Positions 21,927 to 33,818 are shown, counted from the stretch's first letter. The stretch: 64,000 nucleotides of DNA from Mesostigma viride (GCA_009746045.1 RPFO01000240.1:1064042-1128041), one strand, 5' to 3'. Made by a program: numbers and translations. The notes: generated by a model from the letters alone, not told the origin.

Positions 21927-22837
21927 AGGGCCGGGCGGGGCAGTCACCAGCGCGACGTTACCGGTGGGTACTGTGACCGTTGCGGGTGGTAATTCCGGGG
22001 TTGTGGGACCGTCAGGTCCCCGAATGACGGGGCTTTCCAATGCCCGTCCAGGGGTCGCACCGGGGCCGTCAGGTCCCCTCGTGGCGGGGCTTTCCAGCTC
22101 CTCACACCGACCTTTGGCTCCTGTCCAGGTTCCCCCTCAGGGGTCTGGGTGGACCTCCCTATTGCCGCGTGTGGCGATAGTACGGGCGTGTGATTGGTCA
22201 TGGTCACATGACAGTTTACATTGTGTTCTTCACCCCATTGTCTTATCGGGTGGGAGCCTTTGGCACGTTGCTTGCCATTGGTAGATTGTTCTATTTGGGA
22301 CGTCGTTGAGTTGGTGACATTTGGTGACATTTGGAGACATTCGGTGACATTTGGCGACACTCGGTGATCTTTGGCGACTTTTGGCTACTTTATTGTAGCA
22401 TGGCCTTTATTGGCTCTTGTGATGAGAATTTGGAGGTTGAGCCACCTGCGTGTGATGTATCACCTCGTGCAGTTACAGTGGTGGTCGTGTCGATGCCTGT
22501 ATTGACTATCCTCACTTTGGATGTGTTAAGATTCACGTATGTCCGTGGCTAAACTTGTGGTGATCGTGGAGACCTTGGCTCACTGCCCTGTGTCTTGGCC
22601 CCTCGCTTCTGTCCTTTGGGCATGCATCCTTCTTCTGCGTGCCGCGCGGCCAATGGACGGGATCTGAGTTGGGCTTGCCCGATGGACCAGCTTAGTCGTG
22701 CAAGCTGGTCCCTGCCCCATCGGGACCATAGGTCACTCATGGGTTGCACCATGCGTATACGGAGTCTAGCATGTTCTGGGCGTGGTTGTCGTTGGGCTAG
22801 CGGGGTAGCCGACCTCTCCCCAGAGAGGGGGGAGGAG
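21927..22837. other. relic interior, no intact gene
   Basis: A short region with GGGCCGTCAGGTCCCC-like direct repeats lies near 22008-22095. An 11-bp tandem run related to GGTGACATTTG lies at about 22312-22390. A polypurine tract (about 22824-22837) ends it. Confidence 0.5.
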
Positions 22838-23356
22838 TGTTGCGTCCAAGCCTATTTAATTAGGTTCCTTTAGTGGACAGTTCGGCGCAACAATGTGAAA
22901 TAGGCGAAGTCTTAGTGTTCGACTATTTAGGACTATTTGTACAGCCGGTTCATACGGCGTTGTACTTGCTATTCAGTGGTTTTGTAGTACTTTCGGTACT
23001 TTGGTTTATCTGTAGGTGCGCAGCGTGTCAATGTGCGTGGACCTAGTATAAGTCGTTTTGGGTCGTACAGTCAGTTCGTGTGAACCGTAGCGCCCTAGAG
23101 ATCTCGGTTGACCATGCGTCCAAGCAGTGCTGCTTGGCACTGCTTGGCAACGCCGTGAGACGCCAAGGTTAATAGTGTGTGGGAACGTTCACCATTGTCA
23201 CCCCCGGAATGAATGAAATGAATTGAGTTAATCTCTTTCTCTTTCCGGCTGGGTCACGCCCGCGGGTTTAGGAAATGCATGGTCCTGAATTCCTGTCGTA
23301 AATGCTACATGTACCTCGGGAGGCATTAGCCACGCTTCCCTATAGAGGTTGCAACA
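22838..23356 (+). repeat. candidate LTR of a third Ty3 relic
   Basis: It starts TGTTGCGTCC immediately after AGAGGGGGGAGGAG, the same junction style as the other two chromovirus LTRs. A possible end is TTGCAACA at 23356 (519 bp). The end is uncertain because no second copy is present. Confidence 0.4.
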
Positions 23357-23480
23357 CTTCGGGCTTGAACCGGCCAGGGTCAACTGCGCCAGGTTAATTA
23401 TGTTAGATTAGTTATCGTCCATACTAGTCATGGTGTGGATTGCGTAGATTAATATAGCGACCACTGTTCATAATGGTCTA

Positions 23481-24545
23481 TTATGAATCAGGTGTAGATC
23501 TTTCGCAGCCGGCAGTCAGCCGGGATGTAAAAACCTCCTTCAGCGCCTTTAGGAACTCCTTGGTGAGCTTTTTGTTCGCACCCAAGGAGGCTCCATGGGG
23601 CAGCTGACCTCGCTTGCCCACCACTTGTGTCATGAAGACGAGGTCTGACGCGGTGATGATCACCGTGTGCGCCGCAGTGGTTGGCGGATGGGGCAATTGC
23701 GCAATGTCTGGGTTCCACGGGTGCCACGTGTCATGCAAATGCTTAGCGCGGTATACAAAGAGCTCAATAGAAGGTTGGCTGCCATCCTCCTTCGCAACCA
23801 CCTCCTTGATTATGCCAAAGAGGACTGGAGTCCACGTGAGCTTCGAGTTGCAGAGAATACCAGCTGAAGGGTGCCAGTATAGAACAGCGGAGCCTTTCTC
23901 AACGCCTTGCATGCGCTTCAAGTAAGCGACCTTGGCTGCCATGGCCCTGTCTTCTGCCGCCCGCTCCTGCTGTGTGTGGCCATCATGACGAACTCGGTCT
24001 ACCAGCGGGGTGACGCGCACCGCCTCTGCGTCGACCAACGCCATGAAGTGCTCTTCTTGCGTCGGTGGTGGTTCAGGCGCTGCATCGTGCTCACGCAGGG
24101 CGGAGATGTCCGCGCGAGATGGCCACGGCAAAGGGTGCCACTCCTCAGGCACCTCCTCAGGGGCATGTGGGACTTTTGCGACAAAGGCCTTGTTTGGCTT
24201 GATGGTGTCGGGCGGAAAGTACCACTGCCAGATGCCATGGGGCAACTTCTCGACCCTTGTTTTGATCGACTCCAGCTCCTTCCCCAGAAACTCCATGTTC
24301 AATGGTGCGAAGGCTGGGGTGTCCTGCAACATCGGAATGCGGTCTGGATCCACAAGTCGGACGCCAAACAGCGGCCGCCCCTCCGCATCAAACTTGTAAG
24401 GCTGTGTCATCGCCTTCCCGCACCGTGGCGCGCCTTCCTGTCGAGTCCCCGCGGGCTGCCACGGCGTCTTTTGGGACTCCGTGGTCCGGTAGGACAACCA
24501 GGTCTCTGTGTTGCCCTGTACCTGGAAGAAGACGGCGTGGTGCAC
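23481..24545 (-). CDS. unrecognised protein, 5' truncated by a palindrome
   Basis: The open frame encodes 354 residues, starts at GTG 24545 and has a stop two codons upstream, right at the edge of the palindromic element (24550). The original N-terminus was therefore probably removed by that insertion. Visible parts are an N-terminal YKFD-G-RPLFGVRLVDPDRIPM region, an acidic/proline middle, and a C-terminal module (about 225-340) shared with the broken gene at 7752-8560. I do not know the family. Together with the N-terminal relic at 55300-56166 it may represent a DDE-type transposase family, but the link is inference. Confidence 0.5.
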   Translation of the reverse strand: MHHAVFFQVQGNTETWLSYRTTESQKTPWQPAGTRQEGAPRCGKAMTQPYKFDAEGRPLFGVRLVDPDRIPMLQDTPAFAPLNMEFLGKELESIKTRVEKLPHGIWQWYFPPDTIKPNKAFVAKVPHAPEEVPEEWHPLPWPSRADISALREHDAAPEPPPTQEEHFMALVDAEAVRVTPLVDRVRHDGHTQQERAAEDRAMAAKVAYLKRMQGVEKGSAVLYWHPSAGILCNSKLTWTPVLFGIIKEVVAKEDGSQPSIELFVYRAKHLHDTWHPWNPDIAQLPHPPTTAAHTVIITASDLVFMTQVVGKRGQLPHGASLGANKKLTKEFLKALKEVFTSRLTAGCERSTPDS

Positions 24546-24549
24546 CTTC

Positions 24550-25147
24550 AGTTAGAATATTGCGGCGTCAATATTCTGATCACTCTTGAAGGAATAGTGC
24601 CGGGTGCCAGAGCCTAGAGAGCGCAGGGCTAATTGCGCGGCCCAGGGGCCGGAGGCGTAATTAGGCTTAATTACGGAGGCCAGGGGGCCGGCGTAAATAG
24701 TCTGCGGAGGCTGGGAATTCGTGAGTGCGCGGGCTGGCAGTGGGCTAGCGGCGAGCGAACGATCCTCTTCCCGCGTGTCAAATTTATGTTAAGCAATTAG
24801 CCCGGCTAACTGCTTTTATACGTCGAAGGTTCACTTCGACTACTTGCGCGCAAGTAGTCGAAGTGAACCTTCGACGTATAAAAGCAGTTAGCCGGGCTAA
24901 TTGCTTAACATAAATTTGACACGCGGGAAGAGGATCGTTCGCTCGCCGCTAGCCCACTGCCAGCCCGCGCACTCACGAATTCCCAGCCTCCGCAGACTAA
25001 TTACGCCGGCCCCCTGGCCTCCGTAATTAAGCCTAATTACGCCTCCGGCCCCTGGGCCGCGCAATTAGCCCTGCGCTCTCTAGGCTCTGGCACCCGGCAC
25101 TATTCCTTCAAGAGTGATCAGAATATTGACGCCGCAATATTCTAACT
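24550..25147. mobile_element. 598-bp near-perfect palindrome (foldback/MITE-like)
   Basis: The sequence reads the same on both strands around a centre between 24848 and 24849 (ACTTGCG/CGCAAGT). The ends are AGTTAGAATATTGCGG and its complement. I noticed a single arm mismatch (TAAATAG against TAATTAG), so the arms are nearly identical over about 299 bp with no spacer. A second copy lies at 33847-34404 and a partial one at 25274-25435, so it is mobile or repeatedly duplicated. No ORF and no clear target duplication are seen. Confidence 0.8.
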
Positions 25148-25273
25148 CCAACCCTTTCTTAGGAAACCTCAGGCACTTCCTAGAAGCTCGGCAATTCTGG
25201 CACCTGCGCCTGGCGGAATTATTTCCCAAATAATTCGCTCCGGCAGGAACCGAACCCCTGACCTCACGCGTGC
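25148..25273. other. tRNA-like B box and AT hairpin
   Basis: On the minus strand 25260-25241 contains GGGGTTCGGTTCC, close to the tRNA T-arm/B-box consensus. A perfect hairpin GAATTATTT-CCC-AAATAATTC lies at 25217-25237. This may be a decayed tRNA-derived SINE; I could not place an A box. Confidence 0.35.
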
Positions 25274-25435
25274 GGCAAATTTATGTTAAGCAGTTAGCAG
25301 GGGGCCGGCGTAATTAGTCTGCGGAGGCTGGGAATTCGTGAGTGCGCGGGCTGGCAGTGGGCTAGCGGCGAGCGAACGATCCTCTTCCCGCGTGTCAAAT
25401 TTATGTTAAGCAGTTAGCCGGGCTAATTGCTTAAC
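25274..25435 (+). repeat. partial palindrome copy
   Basis: It repeats parts of the left and right arms of the 24550-25147 palindrome, with an internal deletion, and ends TTAAC exactly at the LTR of element A. Confidence 0.7.
25431..25435. repeat. possible target-site duplication of element A (left)
   Basis: TTAAC occurs here and at 33819-33823 on the other side of element A. Confidence 0.5.
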
Positions 25436-26088
25436 ATTTGCGCAGCAACTCGTCAGCAGAGCTTGTGAGCTCCTGGTCCTTGCCGGCTGGAATGACCCAA
25501 GGCTGCTGGCTAGCAACCTTTATCCTCACACCAGGCCTACGACCCTCGATAGGCTCGCCACTCGTCGTGACGACCAAGGTTCGTGTGTGAAGACGCTCGT
25601 TGCCTCGTTAGGCCTCGAGCTATATGCAACCTCGTTCCATCCTTGTTCCTCGGTCATGAGCAACGCTGGGCAACGCTACATTGCCAGAGCCTCGTATCGC
25701 TGCCTTGCATCCTCGTTGCAGGCAGCATACAGGAATCTCTGGCTATCCTGTGTCTAGGACAGCACAGGACCTGCCACAGTCCTGCAAGGACTTACATCCT
25801 TGCAGACCTGCTGGCTGGTTACTGGCTTCTACTAGCCACAGTACCGTTGAGCCCTCAGTACACTGTGTCCCAGTCACGTGAGAGTCCAGGCTAAGCCTGT
25901 GCAGGCACGGCCTGCCACGTGTCCTGTCCACTATGTCCTGAGTGTGCACCGCCCTCGCCCACCGGTCGGCAGTACTTCGGGACTTGATAACTTTCTAGTC
26001 CCTTGTCTGTTCTAGGCGGTTGACACGGCGTTGGAAAGGTCTCCTCAACCTGCATCCATCTAGCACATTGGTGCCCCAATATGCTAAC
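25436..26088 (-). repeat. 3' LTR of element A
   Basis: It is nearly identical to 33167-33818, 34430-35082 and 53359-54011. The short ORFs inside are conserved only because the LTRs are. Confidence 0.85.
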
Positions 26089-27023
26089 TCCAACCCTTTC
26101 TTGTTTTGGAGCTTGGACCAGCCTGAGAACCTATCAGCCACTGTCCCCACAAGCCTTGAACATCTGATCCCTCCCAGAGACCAGACCTGCCTTTTCTTTT
26201 GGAACCTGAGGTGCCTCCAAATATTAGCTAGGCCTGCTCATTGGTTCAAAGGTTGCCCTCTGACCCACATGACATCCCAACCCTTTCTTTGGGAACCTGG
26301 TGTAGATTAAAGTTAGGTCTTCACTTAGTCAGAGGAGTTTGGATAGAGGAGTCCATGAACGTACTATTGTGAGTTCCTGGTCATCCAGTTATCACAGGCG
26401 CCCGTTCATATGGCGCCCGCCACGGAGCCTCCTTTATCTTTTAAATCCTTCCAAAGACTGAGAGAGCCCTGACAAATGTTAGCCAACACATGGGGAGCCC
26501 ATGTCCTCACTGAGTCTCACTCAGGATTCATACATGCCAGGCTGAGGTCAGCTGGGGAATCGAACCCCACCCCATATCCTCCAGGTTTGGATCAGCTCCT
26601 GGAACTGAGCATCACAAACAACAAGACATGACAATAACAAGATTATGTTTTATTATAAAGAAGTATAACCCATAGTGAGGCCCCTGGCAACCACGTCCAA
26701 CATGGTCACACAACCAGGGATTTTATTAGCATGCAACAGGTTGGTTACAGAGAATATATACAAATGTACAGCAACCTGTTAGAGCCAACACTTGGGCTGC
26801 CCTTGCAGGGTCCATTCCATGAAGACCCAAGGCCCATTACAAAGTCCTTAAGACTCTTCTGCAGCTCCATGACAGAGCCAGGCGAAATTCTCAGCCAGGG
26901 GAGTGACTCCACCCTGACCCCTGTCCAGCAGAGTGTGTCTGAACTCTGAAGGACCTGCTGTCAGCCACCACGTGGCTGCCCAGCCCACTGGGATGCCTCC
27001 CACCTAGAGCAAGGCTGTTTGGT
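26089..27023 (-). other. 3' non-coding region of element A
   Basis: It lies between the Pol stop and the 3' LTR and contains AATAAA-type signals. It includes a T-arm-like hairpin (26553-26569) with a B-box match on the minus strand. No ORF is supported. Confidence 0.6.
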
Positions 27024-30000
27024 CTACTCTGGCCCTCCCCCCTTGGAGGCCATGAGCCCACGAAGCAAAGGGTATTGCAGCTCAGCCTTCTCCTCCAGCT
27101 TGGTGAGAGCATCTGCAGGGTTGTCCACGCCAGCCACATGTTCAATGTTAGCTAAGCAAGACATTTCCTTGAGCAACAAATAATCAAGGTCCCTGCTCCT
27201 GGCCAGCTGCCTGTGCACAAACTGCACCATGCCCATGCTGTCAGTTCTTACCAGTGTGTGCATCTGCAACCGACAGGAAGCCACTTGACATAGCTGGTAA
27301 AATAGCTCCCTCAAGTAAAGAGCAGTATGAAGCCCTTCACAGATTGCCCTGCACTCAGCAATGTCACTGCTGGGAGTTACCCTGTTCTGCAACCGACTGT
27401 ACCAGCAGACCAGAGAGGACTGTTCCTGCACCAGGGATATTAATGCTGCTGCACGGCCCCTGACCTCTGTGACCTTCCTACTATCCATAGAACTGTCCAC
27501 ATAGAGCATCATGTCAAAAGGCCTGTACAAATCCAAAGGACCCAGCATGAGAGGGGGAGACATGCGAACAGCCTCTACCACTCTCTCAGCACCCACCTCA
27601 ACCAGTTGGGAATCGGTCAACCGACTCAGTACCAACAGGTCAGGAGCACAAATGCTGGCCAGCCATGCCAACATACCTCGTATTGTTGCACATCTGGCCT
27701 GGGTGATGGGCTCCTGCAAGGCATCTATGATCTGCTGAGGATAATCCTTACCACCCTCCAGCTGGATGGACCATGTACCCTGCTGATGGACCAAGGTCGC
27801 CTGCATTCCACAAAACACCATGGGCTCATTCTCAACCATGTACTGGATCTTACCCAGTTCAAACCGTTTCTGGATCCTGGCCAGAGTCAACTCTTGCCAA
27901 GTGGGATGGCCCAGGAGATGCAGATCATCACCATGCAGGGAGGCAAACGCTGGCAGCCCCTCATAGCTACCCTGAAACAGACAAGGATCAACTGGAGAGA
28001 CTGAGAGACCACAGACAGACCTGAGGTACTTCTCCAAGCTCTTCCTCCAGATGATGGGACTCGATCTAAGGCCTTCAACGCCTTTGAGAATCCTCAAATA
28101 CCTCGTCTTCAGCTCTGCCCTCCACACTGCAGGCACCTTAACAAAGAAAGGGGGTATTGTGCGCCAAGTATCCTGTGCTTCCTGCTGATCACCCTTAAGA
28201 AAAGCCCTCTTGAAATCTACCAACACAGAGCTATAGGGTATCCCCTTCTGCAGAAAAGACAAATAAATGCACAACAAAATCCTCCATGTATCATGCAGCA
28301 TCCCTGGTGTGTAAAGCTCCTCATCTGCTAACTGTCCAGTGCCATGGTACTCAGTCACAACTGGTCTAACATGTGGCACCTGCACGCCATCTACTCCTTG
28401 AGCTTGAGGACAAACATCAATCTGAGCAGCTGGTGATCCTCAGGGAGGACATCCACAGGCTCTGCACAGTTGGCAACTATCCACTCATGCCCAGAAGCAA
28501 CAAAGCCAAGAGTCCATGCCTTAGCCATCTTGGGGCTTTGCATCATCTCCACTAGCTTGCGCCAAGGTACAGGACTCGTTCCTGGGATCTGGTACCTCTG
28601 CACACCCAACTCACGTGGGTCAAACGTAGTAGGGAGGATCAGCAGGTCCCCAGCAATGGGCTCCTTTGTATCAGGACCCTCTGCCTCTAGACCCCTCACA
28701 GCCCTTACAGCCACACTAAGACCCTGGGAGTAGCGATATCTCTGCAAGGGAAGGCGGCCCTGCCCTTCTAATGCTAGCTCCTCAGAGGATATCCTCACCC
28801 CTGGTAAGCACAAGAAGTTCTGACCTAGAATGGCAGGCCCCTGATACCCTTCAACCACACTGAACGTGGTGGGCACCCCCAGGATAGGCACACTCACTTC
28901 TCCCAAGATCTTCATGGACACATTCCCAGAGAAATCAGACACAGCTAGGCAGCTAGGGGATGACCACTGCAAGCCTGCAGCATCCTCTACCCTTAGAATG
29001 GACACCTGTGAGTTGGTATCCACTTCTAGTGCTGGTGCCCCACATGACCCCCATCCCGTGAGCTTAGATACCTTGGGATCACGCTTGCTGTTCTGCAGAG
29101 CTCGAATGATGTCCGCCATAAGCAGCCCCCTGGACTGTGGTGCAGCCCTGGCCACCTCTGGCCTTGTGACAGACGTCTCAGCAGACTCCTGCTCACCCTC
29201 ATCCATCCAGGACAGACCATAATCCAAGCATGGTGGGTTAGCATCTGCTGCCTGGCTCTCATCCTGCTCATCTCCCTCCAAGGGAGGATCAGGGCCGTCT
29301 TCAGGCCAGATTGCAGTTGGCCTTCTCTCCTTGACGTGAGCCCAGGATAGCCTGTACACGTGCTTGGGATTACTCTCCAAAGCCACCAGACAAGAATGGT
29401 TAGCTTCCTCAACATGGGTTACCTGCCCATCTTGCCACTTGCCACGCTTGCCTGGTAATGACGGTTCCTTCCACATCCTGACCCTCAGTCCCACCTGGGG
29501 CCTCAGCATTTTCCAACCCTTGTCCTTACGCCTCAATCTGGAAAACACCCTGTCTGCCTTCTTCAGGCAGGCTGCCACCACGTCCTGTGATAGCATACCA
29601 AACTGCAATGCCAGGGGAGAGACTGCCACACCATCATAGTAATAGGTTACCCTGTGGTTAAGCTGCTCCTCAATCCCCTTACACCAAGCTGCTTTCTCTA
29701 GAGCTGATGCCACAACAGGCACACTCCTAGCTGCTAGCACCACTGTTTTTACTTCACGTATAGATCTCTCTACAGCTCCCTGCTGCCCATGGGATTCCCT
29801 AGGGACCACTACCAACTTACAAGGAAGCTGGTCAGCCAGCTTGATCAAGCAGTCAAACTGCAAGTCAGCTTGCACCTTGGTGTACACCCCAAAGCCTGGC
29901 AACAAAGACTGGAGACCCATCAACAGCTGATGCTCCTGCATTCCAGGAAGAATGGTCAGCAACCTATATCTGCTAAACCTATCCACCCCCACCAACAGAT

Positions 30001-30610
30001 ACATGCCCCTGATGTGTTGGATGTCCACCTGGATATCCCCCCGCTCTCTAGCAGGTTCTCTGGCATGGGACTGTGGGAGGCGAACAGCATTCTCCTGACA
30101 GACACAATTCTGAGCAGCTGCACTGCAGGCCTCTAGCAAAGGCTCCTTGCCAATCTTCCAAGCAAACATCTCTGCCTGCTTAGAGTGGCCAAAGATATGG
30201 TGTAGAGTGTTTCCAGCCTGAGCATAGCTCAACCCCCTGTCAGCCTGGCTGCACAGAGAGGAACGTGACAAAGACTGTGTGCTTGGGATAGCACGACCCA
30301 CCTGCTGTTCTCTTGCTCCAGGGACCTCCTCCAAGGTAGCTCGGCTCCCAGAGCCAGCCCCGGTTCCCACAGAAGCTGCAGGTCCTTCCAGTCTGGCGGC
30401 TTGACTCCCAGAGTCAACCCCAACAACTGGAGACCCTGCACCTGCCACAGGCACAGGGAATTCCACTGCTGCAGCAGCGTTATTGCAATCATTGAGTGGA
30501 AGCACCTCATCATTCCCAACCCCTTGCTGCTGCACAAGAGGGACACCCCCATTACTATGTACAACTGTTCGTCCCACTAGGGGTGATTGACTATTTACAG
30601 GGGACAACAT
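27024..30610 (-). pseudogene. Pol of element A (integrase, protease-like, RT, RNase H), one frameshift
   Basis: The first frame (30610-28391, ATG start) carries an HHCC zinc motif, a DDE integrase core (VDIQHI, QADLQF, GAVERSI), an acidic linker and a retropepsin-like domain (EVDTNSQVSIL, then AILGQNFL). It stops at TAG 28391 because one A is missing compared with copy C. The second frame (to 27024) holds the Copia-type reverse transcriptase (VLVDFKRAFL, SLHGDDLHL) and RNase H (LYVDSS, AECRA, RTDSMG, NPADALTK). The catalytic acidic residues are all visible. The HGDD box replaces the usual YVDD. B has the same deletion. Confidence 0.85.
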
Positions 30611-30616
30611 CTCAAG

Positions 30617-31962
30617 TCATGGCTTACCCACCTGGCCAGAGCCTGCTCCAGCAGACTTGGCCTGGTCTGGGCAGTCACGTCGCCAATGACCCGTCCTGCC
30701 ACATCCAAAGCACTTGTCATCCTTCCCAGCAGCAGCCTTCTTCAGGCCACCCTGGTTCTGGCTGCTCTGACTGGCCTGGGTGCCCTGGCCCTGGCTCTTG
30801 CCTTGCCCTTGGCCACCCTTGTTCTGCTGACCACCCTGGTGACCACCAGCCTGCTGCTGACCCTTGCCTTTGGATCCCTGCTGCTGGCCCTTGCCACCCT
30901 GGTTACCATTCTGCCTGCGCCTGTTAGCCCTCTGACGCCTACTAGGTCTGGTTTCTCCCTGAGCACCCTGCCCAGGGGCGTCACCATGGACCTGATGAGC
31001 GGAGGCTGAAGGGGCACCAGTCACCTGGATTGCCTTGCAAGCAGCATTGTCAGATGGACGGATATTGAAAATAACCTTTTGCAAGGCTGGCCACGTCCCA
31101 TCTGTCTGATCAGCAAACATCCTAGCTGCATTTCTCCCATCCACACTCAGCCCCATGCGATCCAGGAAGTAATCTGCCACTGCTCTGTCAGTCAGATTGA
31201 AGCCATGCTTGGCCCCCTTCTCCCTGATGCGTGTGAGCCGCTGCAGCTCCTCAGCTATTGTGCCCTTGATCTCAAAGGTATCATAGCTGAGCTTATAGTG
31301 ATTAGTGAGGTTGAGTACCTTATCAGAAACTCCTGACGTAGGCCCTCTAGGAACTGAGACCAAGTCAGCTTGTCCTTGACAGCTTGCCTAGCCTTGTCCC
31401 TCACACGCTCACTGAATCCCTATTAGTCGTGGATGTGTGGAATACCTGCACAAGGTTGACAGTGGGATCTACAGAGCATGAAACTAGCTCCATATCCTCC
31501 AACCACTTGTCTAGCTCTTCCTGTCCCACAGGAGGCTTGAGAGGCTTCTGGCCATTCATCACAGCCACAGCACTCATATGAGGTCTAGTCCCAGGCAAAG
31601 CACGAGGGTCACTGCCAATGACAGCAGCTCCTACAGGTGCTAATGGCGCAGGAACATAGCTGCAGGAACACCAGACGCAGGCACACATGGTCTCTTACCA
31701 GGTGCTTGACGTTCAGCATCATTCTGGCCCTCCCCCGTCAGCACCACGCCGTCGGTTGGCCACCCTGCACGCTCCTCCCCTTGTGCCACCTCTTTCCTCT
31801 TCCGGTTGGAGCCCTCCTGCCATTGACGCCCTCTGCCGTTGGGATCGCCTGTCCCTCTGGCACGACGTTGGCGGGGCCTCCCGTGTCTGCCCTTGCCTCA
31901 CCCCCGCCATCCCCCGCTCCTGCCCCGCTCCCGCTGCCGCCCCCGCGCGTGTTACGAAGCAT
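30617..31962 (-). pseudogene. Gag of element A, frameshifted
   Basis: It starts at ATG 31962 and ends at TGA 30617. The capsid-like region is followed by a Gln/Gly-rich linker and a CCHC zinc knuckle (CFGCGRTGHWRRDC). A one-base deletion near 31412, also present in B, breaks the frame, and further slips lie near 31660 and 31800. The nucleocapsid half (31363-30617) remains open. Confidence 0.75.
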
Positions 31963-32014
31963 TATAGAATACACAGAAAACACACGCAGATATGGCTGCT
32001 GGAACCCCTCAGGC

Positions 32015-33143
32015 TCACGCACTTACTCCAGACGAGGCCGCCTCCTGGCTTGCACTCGCCTGCCCCTCCTCACGGTCTGGACGCTCCTCAACACCCTCAG
32101 CAACCGGTGTGGCTGCTGCTGCCGCTGCGACTATCTGGAGGCTTGGGTTAAACTCTCCCAGAACGCAGGTCACAGGTCGCCCGTCTCCTTGCGTTCGACT
32201 GGATGTTGAGTCTCACCTGGGTTGCGATGCCAAGCAAGTCGCGCACCCACCGCTTACCGCCGCCGACCAGCTCGTTCTGCTCGCCTCGGCCGTAACGGTC
32301 GTACTCGTGAGTGACCTCACGAGGGAATGCAGATCAGCTCTCTGCCTTCCTCGTAGGTCTCGGTAGTGCCGTCGCCCTGGTTTATCTGCTGGGCAGAGCG
32401 CTTGACGGAGCCCTCTGGCTTGTCAGTCCACTCGAAATGGACGTCTTCAGGCGTCTTCTCGACCCCCGTGACAATCTCCACCTCCGGACCCCACGCACTG
32501 GTGGTTTCCGGCCTCGGTGTATCAAGCCTTGAGTATACCCCGAAAGGCTGTGTGGTGATAAAGAACCTGTCTGCGTACCCTCTCGACTCTTGCAAAAGGA
32601 CAGCAACAAGATTCTCAATGTTTGGGCAAATACCTCTGCCGTGCTCCAAGGATTTACCGTCTCCCGAGCACGCGCGTTCCGGATGATGTCGGCGTCTGGT
32701 ACCCCCTCTCCTAGCACGCTGTCGCCACCCAGTGGTTAAACAGCCGGTGCTGCCGAGCGCTGTTGCCACAATCTGGCTAAGCGCCTCCCTGGCTAGGTCG
32801 AGACCGGCTAGAGTATATGGGCGCCCTGATAAGCGACCTCCACACGATTAGCAGTTTCAGCTAGCGCGTCACGTAGCCGCACCAACTCTTCCACCGCCAC
32901 TCGCCCCGTCTCACCTGGAGAAATCACGACGCGAGCCCGTTGAATAATCGGGTCCGCCGCCGCTGGCCTGCTGCCTCCCCCACTCACCGCCACCCACCCC
33001 TCTTCTGCCAAGTGCCTCGCTACGTAGGCCGCTTGCACGAATGTTGGAGCGTTTGCTTGGTTACGGTAGGGGAAAAACGCTTGCGCGTCTCTCTGCTCGT
33101 TCGCCTCACCAGCACCGTGGCTGCTTGACGATGAACCAGACAT
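32015..33143 (-). pseudogene. ORF0 of element A, frameshifted
   Basis: This ORF precedes Gag. It starts at ATG 33143, only 24 bases inside the 5' LTR, and ends at TGA near 32015, about 52 bases before the Gag ATG. The encoded protein (about 380 residues if unbroken) begins Ser-rich and has no motif that I recognise. It differs from copy B by several one-base losses, mostly in homopolymers. An extra 5' ORF is not part of classical Copia elements. Confidence 0.6.
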
Positions 33144-33166
33144 GAAAGCGTGGAAGCAATAGTACG

Positions 33167-33818
33167 ATTTGCGCAGCAACTCGTCAGCAGAGCTTGTGAG
33201 CTCCTGGTCCTTGCCGGCTGGAATGACCCAGGCTGCTGGCTAGCAACCTTTATCCTCACACCAGGCCTACGACCCTCGATAGGCTCGCCACTCGTCGTGA
33301 CGACCAAGGTTCGTGTGTGAAGACGCTCGTTGCCTCGTTGAGCCTCGAGCTATATGCAACCTCGTTCCATCCTTGTTCCTCGGTCATGAGCAACGCTGGG
33401 CAACGCTACATTGCCAGAGCCTCGTATCGCTGCCTTGCATCCTCGTTGCAGGCAGCATACAGGAATCTCTGGCTATCCTGTGTCTAGGACAGCACAGGAC
33501 CTGCCACAGTCCTGCAAGGACTTACATCCTTGCAGACCTGCTGGCTGGTTACTGGCTACTACTAGCCACAGTACCGTTGAGCCCTCAGTACACTGTGTCC
33601 CAGTCACGTGAGAGTCCAGGCTAAGCCTGTGCAGGCACGGCCTGCCACGTGTCCTGTCCACTATGTCCTGAGTGTGCACCGCCCTCGCCCACCGGTCGGC
33701 AGTACTTCGGGACTTGATAACTTTCTAGTCCCTTGTCTGTTCTAGGCGGTTGACACGGCGTTGGAAAGGTCTCCTCAACCTGCATCCATCTAGCACATTG
33801 GTGCCCCAATATGCTAAC
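33167..33818 (-). repeat. 5' LTR of element A
   Basis: It differs from the 3' LTR at only a few positions (for example GTTGAGCC for GTTAGGCC, and GGCTACTAC for GGCTTCTAC), implying recent insertion. Confidence 0.85.

Larger units (their letters stand above)
25436..33818 (-). mobile_element. element A: LTR retrotransposon with two LTRs
   Basis: The 8383-bp element has 652/653-bp LTRs at 25436-26088 (3') and 33167-33818 (5'), flanked by TTAAC. On the minus strand the order is ORF0 (33143-32015), Gag (31962-30617) and Pol (30610-27024), then about 935 bp of 3' non-coding DNA. The polymerase type is Copia-like. The LTRs do not begin TG and end CA, and no TGG-type primer-binding site follows the 5' LTR. 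ORF0 and Gag carry several one-base deletions and Pol carries one, so A is defective. Confidence 0.85.

Noticed and set aside
25583-25894. 103-residue ORF seen also at 33313, 34577 and 53553
   Set aside because: It lies within the LTRs of the A family; identity follows from LTR identity and there is no coding signal.
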